A stretch of 64,000 bases of DNA from Oryzias latipes (Eukaryota; Chordata; Actinopteri; Beloniformes; Adrianichthyidae): NCBI RefSeq assembly GCF_002234675.1, contig NC_019859.2, forward strand, positions 1,317,740-1,381,739, in the 5' to 3' direction. The notes below the pieces were generated by a model that worked only from the letters and a program-made list of their open reading frames with translations, had not been told where the DNA came from and did no database searches. Below are positions 46,850-64,000 of the stretch, in pieces. The position numbers and the translations under genes are program-made. The first letter of the stretch is position 1. Every line of letters begins with the position of its first letter.

Positions 46850-47870
46850 GCCTGAAACCAAGAAAAGAAGAAAACACCAGAAAAGTTCACCTGGAATCGA
46901 AAACAGAGAACAGAGGAGACACAGAAAACACTTTAAACGAGGAGAAGAAAGTTTAACGACTACTTTTTACTCCTGGAGAACCCAGAGCGTCAAATTTTCT
47001 TTTATTTTCAAAATATTTCTTTTTCTCCATTTTTTATTGTGGATTTATTTTTTGACCGAATTTAATGGCTGCTACCAAAACATAAACAAAAAGACATCTT
47101 TCAAATTCATTAAAATTTACATAATTCAGTGTTTGTTCAAACTGAACACTAACTTTCAGCACAAACTGATTAATCAAAACATTAATTCTCCTGCAGATTA
47201 CTTTAAATTGGTTTACATTCAAAGCCTTATTTTCAGAACTCTGTTGTTTTTTAAACTAGTTTGCAGTTTTTTTTTTAATTTTTGCCGCTATGACCATCTT
47301 AAGAGAAGGACCGAGGAGTCTGGGATCCTTTATCCCGTCATCCTGTGTGGAAGTTCTGCTCAGAACAACCCTGACCTCCTGTGGCAGCGAACAGACTCTG
47401 CTGGGATCAAATGCAAACGTTCACAGCTTCTTCTGAAACGCTTCACTAATATTTTCCCCATCAGGTCTGCAAACATAAACATTTTGATCCAGAGTCTTAT
47501 CAGAATATTTCTGTCATTGGAATAAATAACAAATTTACTGGCAAACAAAAAACGAAAAGGCTAATAAAGTGTGATGAAACCAATGCCAAACATTAATTTA
47601 CAAAAGTGTAATTTATTAAGTTCTTTGTTTTTTTGTCAGGTTTAACAATTTTACACTTTTTTGCATTTTCTTTGATTTTTTTTTTTTTTTAGCATTTATA
47701 ATAAGATCATAATTATTGCTTCCCTCTTCTATAACAAAAATAACAAATTCAATCACAAACATTTTAATTTTGATAAGGTTTTGGTTTGTCATACATGAAA
47801 AATGTAACATATATTAATGCCTAAAGAAGTTTAAAAGAAAGATAACAAAAATAACAATTTAAAAAGGGGA
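46850..47870. other. No gene recognised
   Basis: AT-rich; a long plus-strand frame at 46,665-47,525 is AT-driven (Phe, Lys, Asn-rich) with no domain and is treated as chance. Confidence 0.4.
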
Positions 47871-47875
47871 ACATA

Positions 47876-49529
47876 CAGTCAGGACCATGAATATTTGGAC
47901 AGAGACACATTCTTTCTAACTTAGTTTCTGTACATTACCACAGTGACTTTTAAATAAAACAACTCAAGTGCCATTGAAGTGCAGACTTTCAGCTTTTATT
48001 CCATGGCTTGAACAAAAAGATTGCATAAAAATGTGAAAAACTAAAGCATTTTTAAACACAATCCCTTTATTTCATTGGTTCCTAAGTAATTGGACAAATG
48101 ACTTCCATGCTATTGCATGGGCAGGTGTGGGCAATTCCCTTGTTATGTCATTATGAGTGAAGCAGATAAAAGGCCTGGAGTTGATTAGAGGACTTGTGCT
48201 GCATTTGGAAGATTTTGCTGTGAACAGACAACATGCGGTCAAAGGAGCTCTCCGTGCAGGTGGAAGGAGCCATCATTAAGCTGAGAAAATAGAAAAAAAA
48301 CATGAAACCAGAAACTGCTACAGTATTCTGAGTGGGAAAATCGACAGTGTGGTCCATCCTGAGAAAGAAAGAAAGCTCTGGTGAACTCAGCAAAAAGACC
48401 TGGACGTCCACGGAAGACAACAGTGGTGGATGATGGCAGAATCATTTCAAGGTGAAGAGGAACCCGTTCACAACAGCCAACCAAGTGGACAACACTCTCC
48501 AGGAGGTAGGCGTATCAATATCCAAGTCTACCATAAAAGAAGACTGCATGAAAGTAGATCCAGAGGGAACACTGCAAGATGCAAGCCACTCAGAAGCCTC
48601 AAGAATAGGAAGGCTAGATTGGACTTTGCTAAAAAGCATCTCAAAAAGTTCTGGAAAAACATTCTTTTGACGGATGAAACCAAAATCAACCTCTACCAGA
48701 ATGATGGCAAGAGAAAAGTATGGAGAAGGCGTGGAGAAGCTCCTGATCCAAAGCACACTACATCATCAGTAAAACATGGTGGAGGCAGTGTGATGGTCTG
48801 GGCCTGCATGGCTGCTAGTGGCACTGGGACACCAGTGTTTATTGATGACGTGACACAGGACAGAAGCAGCCCAATGAATTCTGAGGTGTTCAGAGACAGA
48901 CTGTCTGCGCAGATCCAGGTGAATGCAGCCCTGTCTGCGCAGATCCAGGTGAATGCAGCCAAACTGATTGGTCGGCGTTTCATAATACAGATGGACAACG
49001 ACCCAAAACATCCAGCCAAAGCAACTCAGGAGTTTATTAAAGCAAAGAAGTGGATATTTTTGAATGGCCAAGTCAGTCACCTGATCTGAACCCAATTGAG
49101 CAGCATTTCACTCGTTGAAGACTAAACTTCAGACAGAAAGGCCCACAAACAAACAGCAACTGAAAGCTGCTGCAGTAAAGGCCTGGCAGAGCATTCAGAA
49201 GGAGAAAACCCAGCATCTGGTGATGTCCATGAGTTCAAGACTTCAGGCTGTCATAGCCAACAAAGGCTTTTCAACCAAATATTAGTAATGACATTTGGTT
49301 TTCAGTGATTTCATTTGTCCAGTTACTTACAAGACCATGAAATGAAGGGATTGTGTTTAAAAATGCTTTAGTTTTTCACATTTTATGCAATCTTTTTGTT
49401 AAAGCCTTGGAATAAAAGCTGAAAGTCTGCACTTCAATGGCATCTGAGATGTTTTATTTAAAATTCAGCGGTAATGTACAGAAACTGAATTGGAATGTGT
49501 CTCTGTCCAAATATTTATGGTCCTGACTG
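47876..49529 (+). mobile_element. Tc1-like DNA transposon remnant with long inverted repeats
   Basis: 1,654 bp flanked by TA on both sides. Ends read CAGTCAGGACCAT and its inverse; terminal inverted repeats extend about 220 bp (47,876-48,104 and 49,309-49,529) with inner and outer GGACA motifs, the IR/DR layout of many fish Tc1 elements. The transposase inside is broken. Confidence 0.9.
48229..49120 (+). pseudogene. Broken Tc1-like transposase
   Basis: A DDE transposase in several frames. The N-terminal helix-turn-helix starts MRSKELSVQVEGAIIKL then stops; the next part (KRNPFTTANQVDNTLQEV) is in another frame; the core has LLTDETKINL (first Asp), KHGGGSVMVWACMAASGTG and QMDNDPKH (second Asp). 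The catalytic Glu (SPDLNPIE) is again out of frame near 49,085. A 30-bp segment is exactly duplicated in tandem (48,901-48,960), adding ten residues. It cannot make an active enzyme. Confidence 0.88.
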
Positions 49530-49715
49530 TATATATATATATACATATATATTATTTTAAGATGAGGAACATTCACGATATAATAAATAAAAGACTTCTA
49601 ATCACCTTTGTGTATGAAAAATCCCATTTAAATAAAGTTGCATGAATTCAAATTGAATATTAAAAATGTAAAAAGGACAGATAACTATCAAGGCATCTGA
49701 TTGGCTGCGGCAGTG
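49530..49715. other. Short spacer between Tc1 remnant and got1 promoter
   Basis: AT-rich, begins with a TA microsatellite (49,530-49,554). The transposon ends 369 bp before the got1 start codon. Confidence 0.6.
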
Positions 49716-49745
49716 TGACGTCACTGCAACGTGCCCTCCCATTGG
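49700..49745 (+). promoter_or_regulatory. got1 promoter: CRE and two inverted CCAAT boxes
   Basis: A full palindromic cAMP response element TGACGTCA (49,716-49,723) lies between two ATTGG (inverted CCAAT) boxes at 49,700-49,704 and 49,741-49,745. No TATA box is seen. The start codon follows at 49,898, in GC-rich sequence. This suits a widely expressed metabolic gene open to cAMP/CREB input. Confidence 0.6.
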
Positions 49746-49894
49746 TGCCTGTTACATGTCTGTGGTGCTGCAGCGGCGCCGTCAGTGAAGGTGAACTCGG
49801 CTCCTCTCTGCCTCTCTCTGCCCGTCTGTGGAGGCTTGCGTGCCCGCTCTTCTTCTCCCGCTGCTCTGCCCCGGTCTCCTCCGCCCTTACCTGA

Positions 49895-55674
<5,780 letters not shown>

Positions 55675-57415
55675 AGTCTGTGCACTTCCTGTCTGCGGCA
55701 GAACCTTTTCCGTTCCTGTCTTTCTGTTCTGCCTCCTGATTGGTTAAACTGCAGATTAATCAGTCGGGGGGCAGATGTTTCTGCTTTCATGTAAAGGAAA
55801 AAATCCTTTAGGGAGGTGCAATAGTCCTTTAGAAACCGTCTCCGGCAGCGGAGCGCCACACGCTGACGTCAGCAGAAACCTGCATTTCCTGTTCTCCTCA
55901 GATCCCACGTTCTCACTGATGACATTTTGCTGCACAGCAGGCTGACGGACAGGAGTTTAAAGATCTCTTCACAATAAGAGCACAGATCAAATGGAGCAGG
56001 AGACTTCCTGCCGAGTTCTGAACTCTGCTTTAGCCGACAAATCAGGAAAAAAAAAATCCTTTTACCCACAATCTTTGGAGTTTTTTCAAAAAGTTACAGA
56101 TTTTAGTTTCATTATTTACAGTTTGTGTAGATTCTCAATATAGTTCTTCAAGTTTCAGTCATAGTGTCCTTTATTTTCCCACATTAACAGTAAATTCAGC
56201 TTTATATTTGTGCACATAAACCCAGAGTGTAAAGTGAGGCTTAAAGTTAAACAAAGCCAAAGCAAACATCATAACAGAGAGAAAATATTATTATTATTTT
56301 AGTAAATGAAACGTTCTGATCTATTTTTAATCAATTTTAATTTAATTTTTATCTAAAATGTTTTATTGGTCATCAATCAAAGCGAATGACTTCTGGATCT
56401 GTTAAAGTGACCTTTTCGTTGTTTTGTGATTTAACGTGGGCAGTTCTGAAACCGGCACGGTCTGTGATGAACAGAACTTTTCCCTCCTTAGTCTGTTACA
56501 CATCCTCCATCTTCCTTGTGAACTCCACACAAACCTGCTGAATGTTCACGTCTTCCTGATCCTCATCAAACTGATCCTGATCAAACTTGAAAGGATATTT
56601 CATGTTTTCCTGCTGACCTCTAGTGGAGACGGAATTACCTGCAGGCGCAGGTGAACCTGGGATTAACATTTGGGGATTTCAAATCTAACTAATCTCAGAC
56701 TATGTGACCTAAACAGACCTTCAGTTTAATAAACTGTCACTAAGGTAACTAGTCTGACAGAAAAATGTCTGCTTCTATGTAGAAAAGCAAAAACAAACGG
56801 TATTTAGATCAAACACAATCTGTAAACTCAACAGAAGATGAAGACCTTATAGAGGTAAATCATCGTTCCAGGTCAAAAGCACGTTTGTGTTGAAGTGAAG
56901 GACTGGAGGGTGTGATGGTTGAAGAAACTGCCTCCTGTCTGTAGTCTGCCAGCCTCCATTGTTGTGCCATCACTGAACAAACTTCTTCCTGTTCCGTGGT
57001 TCCTCCCCGCCTGCAGTGTCCTTGTGTTCCACTCAGTGCAAAGTGGGTCGGTCAGGCGTCAGAACCTGGACCCGCCCACTGCAATGAAGTACTGCTGTTT
57101 GTTTGTGCCCTAATAAATTATCAACCACATCAGACGACTTTGGTTCAGCTTTTTATTCCTGAGCCCCTCACAGAATCAAGTTTTTAACGTCACAATCGCG
57201 GACATTTTTCTAAATTCTGTTGCATATTTGTCACATGTCGTCTAATGAATATTTATATCACTGGATTTCCTGAATGAAGGCAAAACCATTGACAGGAAAG
57301 AACGAGTTTCTTTGAATAAAATGACAAAGAGAACAAACTTGGATCAGAGCTATTGGTAACCAGTCTAAATAACCAAACATCACATTAGTCTTGGAAACAT
57401 AAAAGTTAAAGATAA
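55675..57415. other. got1 3' flank / untranslated region
   Basis: The 3' untranslated region starts here. Canonical AATAAA signals are at 56,728-56,733 and 57,112-57,117; which is used cannot be told. No other gene is seen. Confidence 0.5.
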
Positions 57416-57419
57416 AAGA

Positions 57420-57625
57420 TGTTAGCAAGATCTCGCACTGCGCTACAATGATAATGCCAACATATTAGCATTGTGCTAGCATGAAGTTACATGTTAACTG
57501 TTAGCATATAGTTGTTGCTAACATTGTTAACATGTAGCTTAATGCTAACATGAAGCTACCATAAGTATTAAGCTAACATGGTGCTAACATTTGCATTGTG
57601 TTAGCATGTTAGAGTGCTGCTAAAA
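57420..57625. repeat. Second TGCTAACAT / TTAGCAT block
   Basis: About 200 bp of the same degenerate words as got1 intron 4, including TGTTAACTGTTAGCAT and GCTAACATGGTGCTAACAT. Confidence 0.7.
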
Positions 57626-57789
57626 GTGTTTATAAGTTTAAGGCGAGGCAGATTAAGGTGTGCAACAATAAAGCAGGACTTTAAGAAACAATATTAAACT
57701 TTAGTTCCACTCTTATTATTTTTCTACTATTATGTAACACAATTCTATGCCATAGTACTGCAGATGGTAAAATGATGTTGGCATTTTAG

Positions 57790-57860
57790 GAAAAGAACAC
57801 TGTAGTAACCGCCAAACATGGCAGGGGAAGTGTAGTAATGTGGGGTTGGCAACTAATTGA
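57790..57860 (+). pseudogene. Tc1/mariner transposase fossil fragment
   Basis: 57,811-57,849 reads AKHGRGSVVMWGW, matching the KHGGGSxMVWG block of Tc1-type transposases. Nothing else of the element is clear. Confidence 0.45.
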
Positions 57861-57864
57861 TAAG

Positions 57865-60800
57865 TGCTTGATTACATTTGTTGTAGATAAAAATGGAAAG
57901 ATTAGTTATATTTTTATGAGAAAACACTTTTCCATGAAGTAAAATGTTTTCATAGATAATCTAAACTAAAAAGAACAATGTTAGCAGCTCTGAATGAATT
58001 TAATAAACTCTGGTGAGTTAAGTTTATAAATACAAAATCCTGAAATGTTAAAAGTCGAAACCAGATTTTTCAAAAACGTAAAATAAAACCTTAAAATGTG
58101 TTATTTTGACAACGCAAAGAAAAAGAAGAGGTTTAAATAATGAAAAGTGTGTTAAAAGTGATTCTTCATACTGGCGTTTAGAGGAAATAACAGTTTTATG
58201 ACTATAACTCTTTTTCTTTGTGGAGTTTTTTATTTGTTTATATATTTTGATGTAAAATGAATTCACATTGTTTACACGTTTCTAAAACCTTTCTGAAGGA
58301 CCCAGAGGTTTTTGTGCTGCAGAAGCAAACAGGACATGAATCCTGCCGAGCTGCAGACGTGGCGTCCTGCCTCCATGGATGAGCTCAGACGGCGTTCAGG
58401 ACAACGGCGTGTTCTGTGGCTCTAACCTCAAAGGATTGGCTGCGGCTGATGCTCCAATGCAGCAAAGTGACTCAGCAGGTTATTGCACCCAGGAAGGATG
58501 CTCCGCCTTTTCCGACTTGCATCAGTGAGATGAGTAGGACCCCCCCCCCCCCCCCCCCCGTCATGAATCAATACTGTCCAGAGAGCTGAAGCATCCATGC
58601 TTCTCTCCTGTGTTTTCATGATTGTCTTAAAAAAAACACTCTTCTGGACTCTTATTTTGTAGAGACATTAAACTGCTAAAAATGTTTTTCAGTGCAGGAA
58701 ATGATGTCGAAGACTGGATCTGCGCAGACGCAGACGCTGCCTGATCGTTCCAGGAGATGCTAGACTCACTTCCTGATATGCACTCTGACTGCAGAGATGT
58801 ACAAAAGCTGGTTTTTCCAATTCATTCAAACAAACTCTGGATCTGAAGTCACAAATTATTTAATTAATAATAAATTAATATAAAAAAAGATCAGGAAACA
58901 TGGAACAAAGAAATCTGAAACAAGATACTGAGATGATAAAACTGGACACATTAGTTTTCATTTCTGAAGCAAATAAAATATTTAAACTCAAGTACAAATT
59001 CAGATTTCAGAAAAAAAATAAAAAAATCATGCACAATTTAAAAGGTTAGTAGCTGTTACCAAACACATTCAAGTCACTGTCATGTTCAGAAAGCTTCAGC
59101 ACTATGTTATCTGTTTTTAATATTGCATTTATAGCGCTTAATGGAGTATTAGAGCCACCATAAAAGAAGAAAAATATATTTAAAAAATGTCCTAAAAAGT
59201 CCTAAACTATTAGGAAGAAATCTACATTTTTATGAAGATAAAGTAAAATTATGAGAAATTTCTAAATTTAATGTGAATAAAGTTGCAATAGTATAAAAAA
59301 TATTTGTATTTTTATTTTATGAAAATAAAGACATACATTTTTTTTAAAATAAACTATTGCCATTTCGCAAGGAGAAAGTTATACTTTTTTTTTAAATGCT
59401 ACATTTAGCTTTTAAAATAATTCAACAAAAACACTCGGATGTCACCCGTTTCCTTTAATGTTCACACAGTTCAGCGTCATTTTCTTTTATGGTGGCTCTA
59501 ATAATACTTTTTTTTTCTTTTTTGGCCATTTGGGGTAAATAGAAACAAACTGCAGCAAAAAAAAGCGATTTTAATTTTTTTTATTTTAAGTGATTTTGTT
59601 TGTGGGGAAGTAAATCCACCGACTTTACATCAAAATTCTTTCTTTAAACATTTTATTGGGAAAATCAGAATTTTACCCATTTTTCTAGTTGTAGAAAAGT
59701 TGGAAATTTCCTTCAACAGAAAATTCCCAATAAAATTATTTTTAGACTTTACTTTTCATCAAGTAAAGGTCATTGCAGCTCTTCCGGAAGAAAATCATCG
59801 TTAAACTGTTGGAATAGTGGACCAATGCATTGTGGGTATTGGCGTGATCCCGCATGCAGAAGGGGCCATTTTCCTTTTTCAGGTGTGGCAGGCCTTCAAT
59901 GTAAAGTGCTGCAAACGTCTTAGTTATAAAGTCTGGAATGCCCCCCCCAGAGGATCCTCCACTGCCCCCCCCCCCCCCCCCCCCATATTATGTTGTGAAC
60001 AGACATAGTTTTAGACAAATTCAGCTTACATTCCAAACTGTCTAAATGTGTCCACCAATTACAACCTGAAAGATTGTCTGCAATGTGGAGCAGATTTTCC
60101 AAACCCTTTCAAACTAAAAGCCTCAAAGCAAGTCTTTTTTCTGACATTCCTTTCTGTTCTTTTTGGGGACGAATAAACAAAACATCTTTGGTCTTCCCTG
60201 GAAACAACCCCTTCAGTGACGACACGTGAATTAAGTAGAAAAACTACGATTTCAGATGCAAACATTTCACATTTACAGTCATTCCCTTTATATGTGAGCA
60301 TCAGCAGAAACAAATCCAGGAGAGTAAAGACGGGAAGCTGCGCTCTAATGCACCTGTCCTCCCCCCACATGTGCAGCTTAATCCTGGTAAAGAGTCTGAA
60401 CAGTGCAGGCGTGCAGAGCATGTTTTCAGATAAAACTCTGATAGCTGCCGTTCAGCAGCATCCTCTTTACAAAAGGCTTAAAGAGCCATCAGACGATGAG
60501 GTCAGCCGCTCACGCTCTGCTAGGTTTTCACCAGCGGCTGCTCTGAAATGTCCTCTGGAGTCTTTTCCCCATCGTGGGATTTTTTCCTCTTCTTATGACC
60601 TGGAGAAATCGACAAAATCACAATAAAACAGAGTTTTAAAACTTTGCTTTTGGACACAAAATCAAGCCAACATTTATCACCTTTATCGCTGAATTTACAT
60701 GAATATCAAAGAGAAAGCTGAAACAGATCTAAAAATACAAACGACCATCAAAACTCAAAGAAACAGAGAACTCCACTAAATACTGTAACTAAGTCTACTA

Positions 60801-61480
60801 TTGTCATAATTCACTGTCATGTTTCTGTATTTTAATTTTTCTTCATGTTGTAATGTTTTTATCATCCTAAAGTTTTAAGCTAAATGTGGCTTCCTCTTGG
60901 TCAGGATTTCTCTGCAGAGGTTTTTCATTTCAATGGGAATATCCTGGTTAAATAAAAGCAGCGCAGTCAGAGCGCGTGAGGCGACAAATGGAGCAAAAAA
61001 GTTCAAACAGGTTTTAATCGACGTGTAAATATTAGAGTCAGAAGCTTCTGGAAGAAAAGTGATGTAATCCAAAATGAGAATGAAAGGATTTTCTGTTTGG
61101 AATTTGCTTAAAATATTTACTGTTGAATTTAGCGTTTATCTTAACACTTTGACTTTTGGGATCATCTTTTATTTTATTAACATCTTTTTTTTAGTAAAAG
61201 CTTGTTTTTTAATACAGTACTTGGCTTTACACACATCATAGTCATAGTTACATAAATGCAAGAAAGTTTCTTTAATTTTTTCACTCACTGCTGGTAAATG
61301 TGGATGTGATGTTCAGTTAGGAGAAGACAGAAGACGGTTTCTGTTTCTCACACGACTGTGAAGCTTGTTGTGTTTTTAAAAGCTGAAGATTTTGATAAAA
61401 TGTTCAGGAATCAAACCCAGAGATCTGCTGTGGACGCTGTGAGGAACTGCAAAAGAATATAAAGCAGGCAAGTTCAAAGC
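57865..61480. other. No gene seen
   Basis: AT-rich non-coding DNA with 20-base C runs at 58,540-58,559 and 59,965-59,984. Nothing else recognised. Confidence 0.45.
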
Positions 61481-61484
61481 AGCA

Positions 61485-62129
61485 GAATGTGTGTGTGTGT
61501 GTGTGTGGGTGAGTGAGTGTGTGAGTGTGTGCGTGCGTATATGTGTTTTTGTGCAGCTCAGAGGTTGGTGTGAATCAAAGAGAGACAAAGAATAGATGAA
61601 TAGGTGGACCATTTTTGTGCCTGTTTTTATGGTCTTGTGGGGACTTGTTACTCCCAGTCCATTAGTGAAGACTTTTTAAATTTGTGTGAAAAACAAAATG
61701 AATATTCAGGGTAACATGAAACTGATGTTTGTGGTTACTTTTTGGAATTAAACTTGTTTTTTGAAGATTACAATTTCACACAGAGCTTCTGTAAGTGTGT
61801 GTCTGTGTGTTTGTTTTTGTGTAAATGTGGGCCCCCTTCTCACAGGCAGCATTTTTGAGGACATTCCACAGATTTTCCACATTTTATTGTTTTTAGAGGT
61901 TAAGAGGTTTTTTAATGTTGTGTGTATGTGTGTGCATTGGTGTGTGTGTGTGTGTTTGTGGTCTTATATAAGGTATTCACTACATATTGTTTTTTGAGGG
62001 TAAAATTTGGTTTTCAAGTTGCTGGAATTACAAAGAGTTACAACAAGTAGCTGAAATATGCAAATCAAAACACACACACCAAACACGTGTGTGTGTTTTT
62101 GTGTGTTCATGTCTGTATGTGCGTGTGTG
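61485..62129. other. Probable cnnm1 3' untranslated region with GT tracts
   Basis: Follows the probable cnnm1 stop codon on the minus strand. Contains (GT)n-type tracts at 61,486-61,545, 61,794-61,810, 61,919-61,956 and 62,082-62,131. A sense AATAAA lies at 61,883-61,888. Confidence 0.4.
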
Positions 62130-63396
62130 TTACAGAGACTGACTGAGTTTGAGCAGCAGTTTCTTGCCCAGTGTGTCCTCTGAGCTACTCAGCGACAGGC
62201 TGCTGATGAAAGGCGACGTGTCCGTCTCCATGGGAACAGAGGCCATGTCTGAGAGAAAGGCAGAGAGAACAAAAGACGCTCAGGTTCCTGTTGGAAGAAC
62301 CGATTTAGACTCTGTGTGACTCTGGGCCAAGTTTGTGAACCCACTGCAGCATTGGAGAGTCTGGCTGCTTAGTTTCACTTTATCTGATCTCATGACTTAA
62401 ACATGTTTTGCTCTGAATGAACCTGATGCAAAAATACGGTTTTAGACAATAAAAGTTTTTCTTTTGCACAAACTACAGAAGAAGTAAAAAAACTTTCTAA
62501 AACTATTCCAGCAAAGTTTTTAAACAAAAGCAAAGTGAGGCAGAATAATTCTTTAAAAAAAAAGTTTGTTTTCGAAACAAAGGAAATATAATCTCTAATT
62601 TGTATTTAAACATTTTCTTTCTCGTCTGAATCTGAGGCATTTCAAGCTTTCGTGAACGGCTTGGAGTTCCTCTAAAGACCTTCACATGTTCATGGTTCTG
62701 ACCGAACTTCTAAGGAACTCCCCTTTCCCTGCTGTCACTCAACGTAACATCATTTCATTCTGCTTCAAATTTTAAAAAGTTATTTTAGGATTTAGATCAT
62801 GGGTTTGTAAAAGGTTCCGGCTTTGCTTGTTTAAGCCTTAAAGTACGTTCACACCGCCCTCAGCAACGCTCAGTCAAGCGACCACTTCCAATAAAAAGTC
62901 TACGTAAACACATTTTTGCACGTCTCGCACTTCTGCGTTTCAAATCCGATCAATCACTGCGCAGGTTTCTACGTTTGCATGGCCGTTGAAGGTGTGTTGA
63001 AAGTTAAACCCGGTGAACTTTGACCCGTCAGGGACTTTGCCACTTTGAATTCCCCAAAGTCCCGGCCGTTTTAAAATTGATCACGAAAGAGAAATGAATG
63101 GTTGTGTCTGGCTGGAATTCTACGACACCAAGTCTTATATATGCTAAAAGCGTGTTCAAGAATGTTAAGCGTGTTCTTGAACACGTGTTGTATGTAGCAT
63201 TGATTGGCTTCAGGTCTTTCCTCTGAAAAGGGTTCACTTGTTGAAGTCTTAGTCTCAGCTGCCCTTACAGGTGGAGACAGGCGGTCTGCCCGTGTCCCTC
63301 TGTGTTTTACTGGGTTTTCATGGAGGTGAAGTCGCCAAACCTGCATGTGGGTCAGCCTCACATCTGTCCTCTCGGATGTAGGGGATCTCATCCATC
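62130..63396 (-). CDS. Probable cnnm1, last two coding exons (partial gene)
   Basis: Exon 63,396-63,341 (56 nt; acceptor TTTCTCAG, donor GTTTGG) codes MDEIPYIREDRCEADPHA. Exon 62,248-62,130 (acceptor CTTTCTCTCAG) codes MASVPMETDTSPFISS, then SLSL, SSEDTLGKKLLLKLSQSL and TAA. The phases match: the short exon ends in G and the last starts AC. CNNM (cyclin M) proteins are membrane proteins linked to magnesium transport; the two pieces would be the cytoplasmic tail. The family call rests mainly on synteny: in human, CNNM1 lies next to GOT1 with the opposite strand, exactly as here. The rest of the gene would lie beyond 64,000. Confidence 0.5.
62840..63010. mobile_element. Possible MITE remnant in the cnnm1 intron
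   Basis: Starts AAAGTACGTTCACACCGCCC, like the left end of fish MITEs with a GTTCACACCG core (compare 37,144). No matching right end was found. Confidence 0.25.
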
Positions 63397-63399
63397 CTG

Positions 63400-64000
63400 A
63401 GAAACACTGAATCACTCAGACTCTTCTGTCCGTCAGATTTACTTCCTGCATCAAACACACAACAACAGCAAGCATGTTGCATTGACTGGGTTTTTAGAAA
63501 CCAATCTAGTTCAACTTACGTGAAACAGTTTGAAGCTGCAGCATGAAAAACCTGAGACTGAATTTCAAAGTCCAACAGTGGATCCACAAAGATCCAGTAC
63601 AGAGAAGCTGACCTCACTTCACAGGAAGGGATTCCCCGTTTTCTATACTTGGTATCTTCTGAACTCGTCACACAAAGTGTCTCTGTGTTCTTAGGATGTT
63701 TAATTTGAGAAAAGGATCTGAAATGATGATGAAAAGTGTCTCATCATTCCTTCCTGAGGTTTTTTTTGGGTTCTGGGATCTGCTGTCAGAACCTGTCAGA
63801 CAGTCTAGCATTTGTACTGATAAACTTTTCAGTTTATGAGGGAACAGATCATTTATCTTGAGTGTCAGCTGAAGCATTGTCTGCACAGATATTATTACTG
63901 TTTTTGAAACAACAGAAAGTTTTTTTTTTATATAAGTGTCACTAATTGCGGTATTTTTATTGCATCTTTTGATGTTCGGTTAAAAAAGTCTTTCATCTTT
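63400..64000. other. Presumed cnnm1 intron; no exon found
   Basis: No convincing further exon on the minus strand. AT-rich plain sequence. Confidence 0.4.

Noticed and set aside
46665-47525. 286-codon plus-strand frame
   Set aside because: Phe/Lys/Asn-rich composition expected from AT-rich DNA; its start overlaps the repeat arm and the LINE fragment.

Overview
The window is vertebrate, most likely teleost, genomic DNA. It has interrupted genes with GT-AG introns, the gene trio nkx2.3 / got1 / probable cnnm1, a fish-type Tf1/sushi Ty3/gypsy retrotransposon, Tc1, PIF-Harbinger-like, L2-like, L1-like and SINE remnants, and many microsatellites and minisatellites. No prokaryotic gene, CRISPR array or rRNA gene was seen. 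The exact species cannot be told from the sequence.

Layout. 626-5943 (minus strand) is a full-length LTR retrotransposon with two 486-bp LTRs that look identical, a 5-bp C-rich target duplication, gag, and a pol with protease, reverse transcriptase, RNase H, integrase and a C-terminal chromodomain. It carries a textbook -1 frameshift heptamer at the gag/pol junction and an 11-nt self-complementarity that fits Tf1-type self-priming. Pol is broken by one homopolymer frameshift and one stop codon. 6.6-7.55 kb is a large GGAT-type array. 7.6-16.5 kb has no recognisable gene; it holds CpG-rich stretches, microsatellites and candidate regulatory DNA.

16.8-18.5 kb (minus) is nkx2.3, a two-exon NK2 homeobox gene with a 13-residue polyglutamine tract. 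18.5-49.7 kb is a 31-kb gene desert with candidate enhancers near nkx2.3 and many mobile-element remnants and tandem arrays, including a 1.8-kb, 36-bp-unit minisatellite in which nearly every unit carries an E-box. 49.9-55.7 kb (plus) is got1, cytosolic aspartate aminotransferase, with nine coding exons joining in phase to 410 residues and all key catalytic residues present; its last intron holds a 19-bp-unit minisatellite open in several frames. 62.1-63.4 kb (minus) holds two small exons that join in phase and probably encode the C-terminus of cnnm1.

The order and orientation cnnm1-got1-nkx2.3 (outer genes on one strand, got1 on the other) is the arrangement known on human 10q24.2, which supports the three identifications. 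The genes do not form a pathway: nkx2.3 is a developmental transcription factor, got1 a metabolic enzyme, and cnnm1 a membrane protein of the CNNM (cyclin M) family. The retrotransposon is the richest source of unusual mechanism in the window.
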